From Melampsora larici-populina 98AG31 (lineage: Eukaryota > Basidiomycota > Pucciniomycetes > Pucciniales > Melampsoraceae), in the NCBI RefSeq assembly GCF_000204055.1, contig NW_006768823.1:260620-324619 (forward strand): a stretch of 64,000 nt of DNA, written 5' to 3'. A program made the position numbers and the translations under genes. A model generated the notes under the pieces. That model made no database searches and was not told the DNA's origin. It worked only from the letters and a program-made list of their open reading frames with translations. Shown here piece after piece: positions 56,909-64,000 of the stretch. Within the stretch, counting starts at the first letter, position 1, and every line of letters starts with the position of its first letter.

Positions 56909-57968
56909 GACATTTTTGTGTGTCAACCCCCGACAATTCAATCAATCAATGCTAGTTTCAAGCTGATCAGGAGCAATCAATTGCAGTCGTCTCTTGTGGG
57001 ACTTACATTTAGAGAATCGGTAAATACACGGACCCAACCTGGGTTCCGGCCGGAGTTTCACATGGTATAAGCATAAAATATGCTTATACAAAAGGGAGTG
57101 TTTTACTGGATTCTTAGAAAACACGGTGATCCCACTCCCTTCTTGAAACCTTGATAACTTTCTCAATTCCCAACATTTTTGGGTAATATTTTTATCAAAA
57201 AAAACACCAAAAATAGATTGATTTTTTGATGTAAAAAAGAATCAGAAAATTTGACCGCTTGTGAAATTGTTTTGGTCCGTGCAGAGACTGAAAATACGGT
57301 ATCTGTACGCCTTTCTACTTTGGTTATTTGCAACCAAAGTGGAGATGTGAAAAATCTGAAAGAAAAGTGGCACATTGAGAGAAATGTGATAATGCATAAA
57401 CAACGTTCCAAATAGCAAAATAGTCAGGAATAAAAAATGATTTTGTTTTTTGAAGATTGTAATTGGAAAAAGTAAAAAACCCCAATTCCATCTTCCACTT
57501 TCACTGAGGTTTATTTTGGTAAATCTGAATGATGATAAGTGTTATGATTCATTACACGCACAGTGACACATAGACACTCACCTTTCACAGATCATGTTGT
57601 ACTTGGATCCGCTAGAGGATATCATGTTAATCCTCATCCGACAATCCAGTTATACAATCATAAAGACCCCAGAGGGCTGATACCTCACATCTTGTCAAAG
57701 AACCCTGATCCCAGCCTTAACATATTGTCGGATCTCTATATCAAGACATGCTTTGAGGACCTGAAACAACAAAACATCGAGCTTCACCAAGAATAACACC
57801 AAAGATTGATTAGATTAGAATAGATAAAGTTAGAATTGAAGGATTATCCAGATTTACACCGATCAAACCCCACCACTAGAATAGAACAATACTCACACAG
57901 TACATCATTACTGGAAAGATTGAGAATCAAACTCAGAACCTTGTCAATTGTACTGGAAGATAGTCACA
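56909..57968. other. Leader region between tRNA-Lys and gypsy gag, LTR not resolved
   Basis: Roughly 1 kb of AT-rich DNA with no gene. It should contain the 5' LTR and primer binding site of the gypsy element if they survive, but I could not find a matching repeat downstream within the window or a clear tRNA-complementary site. Confidence 0.3.
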
Positions 57969-59558
57969 ATGTCACCTACATTCCGTACCCCACATTTCGA
58001 AGACTTCGAAGACAAAGACAATTTAAACCACACCGTCACCACTGAATCAGAACCTAATACTGCCAATTCGCTTCATACCTCATCAGAGATCACACCTGAC
58101 AAGATGGAAGCAATTCAGAATCAGTTAGCCGAATTAACCAAGGCTTTGAACAAAGAGCGGGAGGTAAGATTAAGAGCTGAACAACGCCTCAACGCTCAAA
58201 TACAAGGTTTACAAACAGAACCATCACATTATGAGTCATTCACGATGCAATAAAAAACGTTGTAAGTAAGAGTATTGCAGGTAGTGAAGTGAAGAGGGTT
58301 TGAAATCAATAAAGATCAAACCCCTGACTCATAGATGGCTTATAAAGAGAAAAATAACACATACGCAGCTAAGAGTTAAGATGAAAACAAGACAAGAATG
58401 GAAAGCAACATGAGAAGATAGAAAAACATATCAAATGAGATCAAACATAACAACAAAGAGAAGAGAAACATATCAAATCAACACTCATACACTATTCGTA
58501 GTCTCAACTTCCAACACACATGCACCTCAGACACCACAAACCCCACACCCATCTGCAACCCTTCCCATGCCTAACGGGCCTAAAGTATTGACCCCGGACA
58601 AATTCAATGGTGCTAGAGGCAACTTAGCTGAAGTATTTGCTAGCCAAACCCAACTATACATGATGGCCCACCCGTACTTGTTTCCCAAAAATCAAACAAA
58701 AGTTATCTTTGCATTGTCTTACTTAACCGGACCTGCCAGCAGCTGGGCTCAGCCCATGACGAGAGAACTGTTCAATGAAAAGACGGCCCACCTGGTAACA
58801 TTTGACCAATTTGTTTGCAATTTCGAAGCCATGTATTTCAATACTGAAAAGAAATCAAAGGCTGAGAAGGCGCTACTGTGGTACCTCATAGATTGTATTG
58901 GCTTAGGTTGTGATTTGAAATATATCGTGAAATCACTCTAATCTCTAGTTGAAGACCAATGTGGGAGAAGTCATTCGACTCAAACCAGTTGAGTGGAATA
59001 ATTGCACAAAAAGGAATGGTTGCCACTTACACACATGAGTTTAATATGCACGCTGCTAATACAGGTTGGGAAATACTAACTCTGATAAGTCAATATGAAC
59101 AAGGACTGAAGAAGGATATTAGAGTTGCAATGGTCTTGTGTCAAGAAGCGTTTACGTCTATTGAACAAATTTTGAACTTAGCAATCAAACTAGATAATAA
59201 GTTACACGGAGTTACCGACACCTCTACAGTGATCAATATGTCGACTTCAGACCCTAAAGCAATGGATTTATCAGTGGTCTACACTAGATTATCCAATAAA
59301 GAACGTAACAACAGACTTCACACGGGTTCCTGTTTCAAGTGTGGAGTTCAAGGACATTGGTCTAGAGATTGTCCGGAGCGTAGAGGGGGAAAGCCCGGTA
59401 TTGGTAAATCAGGTGGAGGAAATGATCATTACAAAAAGAGAATAGCAGAGTTAGAGATTAAATTAGCTGCCTTTAGTAGTAAAGGAGATGACTTACATGA
59501 TAAAGGAGAAGGTGGAAGTCGAGCAGATACCTCAAAAAATGGAGGTGCTCAGGACTGA
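57969..59558 (+). pseudogene. Gypsy gag remnant with zinc knuckle
   Basis: An ATG at 57969 begins a coiled-coil-forming N-terminus (AELTKALNKEREVRLRAEQR) that stops at 58251-58253. The capsid-like part resumes at about 58435 in another frame (LTPDKFNGARGNLAEVFASQ, YLTGPASSWAQP) and stops at 58941. A third frame from 58959 carries VATYTHEFNMHAA, then a CCHC zinc knuckle, CFKCGVQGHWSRDC, and a Lys/Gly-rich tail to 59558. Fully functional gag would be one frame, so at least two disruptions have occurred. Confidence 0.75.
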
Positions 59559-59659
59559 ACGTTGTGCCAATCCTGGGCAGAAGGGAGTCAGAAGAATTCA
59601 TGGAATTAGGCGCTAGTCAAGTTGTAAAATGCGATAAGATCCCAGATTGTTTTTACAGA

Positions 59660-62645
59660 CTACACTTTTCATTAATACTTCATCCCAAGCCACAACTTTT
59701 TAGACACCCCGCGCCCTCTTCCTCATTGACTCCGATGCCACGCATAACATATTAGGATACTCTTTTGCAAGCAAGCACGGTATACTGAAGCACGCAGTAA
59801 GAAGCAACTACGACATCAGCGGATTTGACGGCTCTAAGAGCCAGTCTTCACATGAGATAGACCTGAGCGTGGAAGAGGAAGACACCACCACTCACTTTGT
59901 TATCACCAAAATCAAGAATACCTACAACAGCATCTTAGGTGTGCCTTGGTTGAAAAGACACAGACACCTGATTGACTGGAGGACTACAACATCAAGTTCA
60001 AATGAAAACTCAATTGCCACTGTTATAGCAGTGTCGTTGGGCCCAAAAAACCCCTCAATCAATACCGGAATGGATCCCTTGAGGAAAGCTAGGAGACTTG
60101 ACAAGGGGATGAGTATCACACCAGATACACTATCATCCCCGCAATGTGAGTGTGCAAGTTGCAACTGTTTTTTCTAATCATGTCACCAAATCAGCTGGCA
60201 AGCCTTTCTCCCCTTGAAAATTTGATATACCCACTAGCCACAAAGACAACAAAACAGCATCAGACCAGCTTTCTCAGAGAGGCACAAACGAAACCAAAGA
60301 GATCAAGCACCGGCACACACTTGCGTCTGATAAAGACTTGTCAATCCCGCCCATGAACCCCGTGGACCCGTTGGAGGAGCCTCAGGGGCACGCTAGGATA
60401 ATTGACGAGGGGGCTCAAGTCAGAGATGACAAGAATACGCCCCCGCAATGTGAGTACAATACGTTAAAAGATCCCGTAAAGATTGTTCCAGCTGGCGACC
60501 TTGCTCCTCTCCTAAATAACTCTGATTTAGGAATTGCGGAGGCAAACACATTTTTGTCAACATCTTCTAAACTGGCAGCCAAAATCAACAAGAAGGCCCC
60601 AGTAAGGACAGTTGAAGAAATGGTCCCCACGTGCTACCACCAACATCTACACTTATTTGGAAAATCTCAGGCTCAATGATTGCCACCAAGAAGACAGTAC
60701 GATTTCAGAGTGGAGTTGGTACCTGGTGCACAACCTCAAGCAGGTAGGATAATACCACTATCTCCTGCAGAAAATTACGTACTAGATGAGATGATCAAGA
60801 ACGCATTAGCAAATGGTACGATTTGACACACGACATCACCATGGTGTAAGGTTTCCAGGAAACCTTCACTGAGGTCTGAATATCCTCCGAGGACTCTTTG
60901 AGAGCACAAGAGTGACTTTAGAACTTCCTTTTAAATCAAAAGAGCTAGCTCCAGAATAGTCCAAGATGGGCTCTCAAAAGAGTCAGTAACAACACTACAA
61001 GATATGATAAGGAGAATTAATGAAAAGGGCTCAATCTCACCTAGCTCCAGAATAGTCCAAGATGGGCTCTCAAAAGAGTAAGGACTATCTGGAGCCGGGG
61101 TTCAGAGTGGAATGTATAGTGGTGACTGTCTAAACCCATAACCTGCTCCCATGGCTTTCCACCTACACGTGTATCCCTTACACATGGGCGGCCCCAGTCC
61201 TTTTTACTGGAAAAAAGGATGGGAACCTATGCCCGTGTTTCGACTACCGCAAACTGAACTCTCTAAAGGTAAAGAATAAATACCCACTCCCGTTGACTAT
61301 GGACTTAATAGATAGCCTCCTAGACGCCAATAAATTCACCAAGTTGGACATGCGTAACGCTTACGGCAACCTACGAGTTGCCGAAGGCGACAAAGACAAA
61401 TTAGCTTTTATATGTAAGCAAGGCCAATTTGCTCCTTTGTCCATGCCTTTCGGCGCAACAGGAGCTCCTGGCTTGTTTCAGTATTTTATGCAGGATATTT
61501 TCCTGGGAAGAATTGGTAAAGACACGGCAGTTTTTCTTGACAATACCATGATATACATGAAGAAAGGACAACCACACGAACCAGCAGTAGACAGTATATT
61601 GGACATCATTGGAAAGCATAACCTGTGGCTGAAACCCGAGAAGTGCGAATTTTCAAAATCAGAAGTCGAGTATCTAGGCCTGACTATTTCATTTAATAAG
61701 GTGAAGATGGATCCAACTAAAGTCAAAGCTGTCACAGAGTGGCCAGCGCCCACCAATGTGTCTGAACTACAAAGATTTATAGGCTTCACCAACTTCTACC
61801 GGAGGTTCATTAATCAATTCTCAGCCACGACACAACCACTACATGATCTGAAAAAGCATAAAGCAGTATATGACTGGACTGAAAAATGCAACACAGCTTT
61901 TGAACGTCTGAAGAACGCATTCACGATGGCACCAGGTTTAAAGATTGCAGACCCGTATAAAGCTTTCATTCTCAAGTGCGACTGTTCAGATTTCGCACTA
62001 GGAGGGGTTTTGTCACAAAATTGTGAGAAGGATGGTGAGATACACCCTGTAGCATTCTTATCACAATAACTAATTCAAGCAGAATGTAATTACGAGATTT
62101 TTGATAAAGAGCTACTGGCAATTGTCGCCTCATTCAAAGAATGGCGACACTACCTGGAGGGTAACCCTAACAGGTTAGAAGTTGTAGTTTACACCAACCA
62201 TCGGAATCTAGAGACTTTCATGAGCACCAAACAACTCACAAGACACCAGGCTCGATGGGCCGAGACGTTGGGTTGTTTTGATATTGTTATCAAATTCCGA
62301 CCAGGCAAACAGGCAACAAAACCGGATGCACTATCCAGACGCCCTGACCTTGCGCCGCGTAAAGAGGAAAAACTGACTTTTGGTAAACTAATTTGCCCAG
62401 ACAATATCACAGCAGATACATTCATCCAAGTGGCAAGTATAGAATCATTTTTCAAAAACAAGGAAGTACAACTAGACGACGCAGGTAAATGGTTTGAAAT
62501 TGATGTATTAGGAATTGCAAGCAAAGAGACGGACAAGCAAATGGAGGACACGTCTGACATCACTATCATTCAAGAGATACATCGTGGTGATCAATTTATG
62601 GGATCAATTAAGGAATTCACAATTACCAGTTTACCAGTTTATTAG
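59660..62645 (+). pseudogene. Gypsy pol remnant (protease, RT, RNase H) with damaged active sites
   Basis: The protease has IDSDATHNILG where the active DSGAT is expected, so Gly is replaced. RT sequence is visible from 60700 (VELVPGAQPQAGRIIPLSP), is interrupted by a TGA and by a rearranged 250 bp stretch with a 39 bp direct repeat, and resumes at 61230 (DYRKLNSLKVKNKYPLPL). The catalytic box reads VFLDNTMIYM, with Asn in place of the second Asp. RNase H shows DCSDFALGGVLSQ, a stop at 62067-62069, then DKELLAIVASFKEWRHYLEG and YTNHRNLE (Asn for the usual Asp). The frame ends at 62643-62645. Confidence 0.75.
60945..61079 (+). repeat. 39 bp direct repeat inside the RT region
   Basis: 60945-60983 and 61041-61079 are identical (CTAGCTCCAGAATAGTCCAA, then GATGGGCTCTCAAAAGAGT), 96 bp apart. 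They lie in a stretch that does not encode RT and separates the N-terminal RT segment from the fingers/palm part. This looks like scrambled or duplicated sequence from a later insertion or aberrant repair. Confidence 0.7.
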
Positions 62646-64000
62646 CAGGATTCAGCAGGAAAGAAAATTCAAAATGAGGGTTTTTTGATCAATTGAAGCT
62701 CTTGTAGGCTTATGTATTGGTCATTAGGTTAACATTACATCATTTTTATTTCACATTATTCATTAAGATCATTATAGTTTACTTGCAAACTCATTACAAA
62801 AAGAAAGAAAGAAAAACATAAGAAAAATTCAAAATTATAGGTACATAGGTTGGAAAATGGTTTTTAGGTTAATAAAAATAAAGTTATGGGTATTATGAGG
62901 TTAGAATATGAAAGAACAGCATTATATTATACTATGACAATTTTAATCCTGAAGGTTGATAAGGAGAAACAGAAGTTATTAGGGAAAAGGCACTTTTCCG
63001 AAGTTGGTAAACAAGAGGTACACGTGTAGTTTGGTTATGTAATAGTGGTAGTGATGGAATTTAAGTTTGCCAAGAGGATTTTCCGGGATTTTTAAGGTTA
63101 TAGAGGATGACGTCATATTACATGAGCAAGAAAAAGAGAGTAGCAGCTGTGAAAAGTGGAGAAAATGGGTGAATTTCGTGGAAAATGGCGGTTTTCAGCT
63201 AATTACATATGTCAAATGACGTCAGAATAGGTTGGTAGATGGCTCATTCAACGCAGAAGAGTGGATTACATAATGTACAAACTTTAAATCAATAGTAGCG
63301 GAGGTGTATGAAAAAAGTTATAAGGCAAATAAAGAATCGGTGTGAATCTTGAATTTACAGTCACAAGTCAACATGTAATGCTCAAAACCTCAACTTCACA
63401 ACCCAATATCTTACTCATCACTCATCAGAAGTAGGTCATGTAGGTGTCAGAAATGATCAGTATCACGAGGGCTACAAGATGCACTATAGTAGTTTAAAAT
63501 TGGACCCCATCTGAAAAACATTCGTAATCTCAAAAATTGGTTTGCAGCTAGTTTACAAGGTACAAATCACCTGTATTCATCATAAGAAGTGCTGCACATC
63601 ATATTATTGCGTCATTGATCACTTTTAGCTGTGAAAATTACATCATTTATTAGTAACAAAATCATTACATTGCGTCATCATAGGGTTTTTAGGGAATTTT
63701 GGGCGGATTTGATTGGTTTTGAGGTTGTTGACCATTGTAAAAGTTCTAGTACATTGTTATATATACTTTGAGAGGGTTTTGGGACTGTTGTTACCCTTTT
63801 TTCTTTATCATTTACGCCATTATTATTTTGTTTATCATCATAAACTTATTCTAATAGTACCTGGTCACTTAAATACACCCTTTATTACAATTATAAAGAG
63901 AAATTTACTTTAGTTTTATATTCATAAAGACTTATTGGGAATAATATCAATCAGATATTGCTTATTTCTTTAGTTATCAATTGGGAATAACACTATAGCA
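62646..64000. other. AT-rich sequence beyond the gypsy remnant
   Basis: No supported gene. A TTATATATACTTTG box lies at 63759-63772, and the motif AATTGGGAATAACA near 63979 repeats in variant form (TATTGGGAATAATA) near 63934. This could belong to another LTR, but the window ends before it can be judged. Confidence 0.3.

Larger units (their letters stand above)
57969..62645 (+). mobile_element. Degenerate Ty3/gypsy retrotransposon, integrase missing
   Basis: Gag, protease, reverse transcriptase and RNase H segments occur in that order on the plus strand, the usual gypsy order, but in several frames with stops. After RNase H the similarity ends at about 62645 with only a short pre-integrase stretch; no integrase HHCC or DDE region and no chromodomain is present. 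LTRs were not identified. It is non-functional by several independent defects (see the gag and pol entries). Confidence 0.75.

Overview
This window reads as nuclear DNA of a filamentous fungus, most likely a basidiomycete and plausibly a rust (Pucciniales). The genes carry many short introns of about 50-100 bp with GT/AG borders. The spacers are AT-rich and packed with retrotransposon, hAT and small inverted-repeat elements. The protein families (SMC6, a CNH protein, a GH18 chitinase, a KNH-like wall protein, a tRNA-Lys gene with an intron) are fungal. The species cannot be fixed from sequence alone. Exon borders below were read by eye from splice sites, reading-frame continuity and comparison between paralogues.

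Layout. 1-872 is the 3' end of an unidentified gene. 2.8-22.5 kb is a duplicated locus with three paralogues of a type II membrane glycosyltransferase that resembles FUT8/GT23: copies 1 and 2 on the + strand, copy 3 on the - strand. A GRF zinc-finger gene lies convergent to copy 2. A broken fragment of that GRF gene lies after copy 1, separated from it by a 7.4 kb block of nested transposons and holding a 497 bp MITE. The intact copy 2 locus acts as the matching empty site for both insertions.

24.4-30.8 kb holds a very large CNH-domain protein (about 1,970 aa, - strand) whose beta-propeller is interrupted by long disordered segments. 32.2-43.1 kb holds two complete tandem copies of SMC6, both - strand, each with 19 exons. 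Their hinge region is almost identical at DNA level although their coiled coils and introns have diverged. 43.4 kb has a 100-residue basic protein and 45.4 kb a Ser/Thr-rich KNH-like protein with signal peptide and probable GPI tail. 47.4-48.2 kb holds a tentative small secreted Cys/Ser-rich protein that no single long ORF reveals. 49.5-51.6 kb holds a GH18 chitinase that includes a 15-nt microexon.

51.8-64 kb is transposon-rich: a hAT C-terminal fragment, two small inverted-repeat elements, a tRNA-Lys(CTT) gene with a 17-nt intron, and a decayed Ty3/gypsy element with damaged protease and reverse-transcriptase active sites.

The genes do not form an evident pathway. The main theme is local gene duplication (three glycosyltransferases, two SMC6) followed by transposon invasion and uneven divergence. 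No CRISPR array, prokaryotic-type operon or clear new defence system was found.
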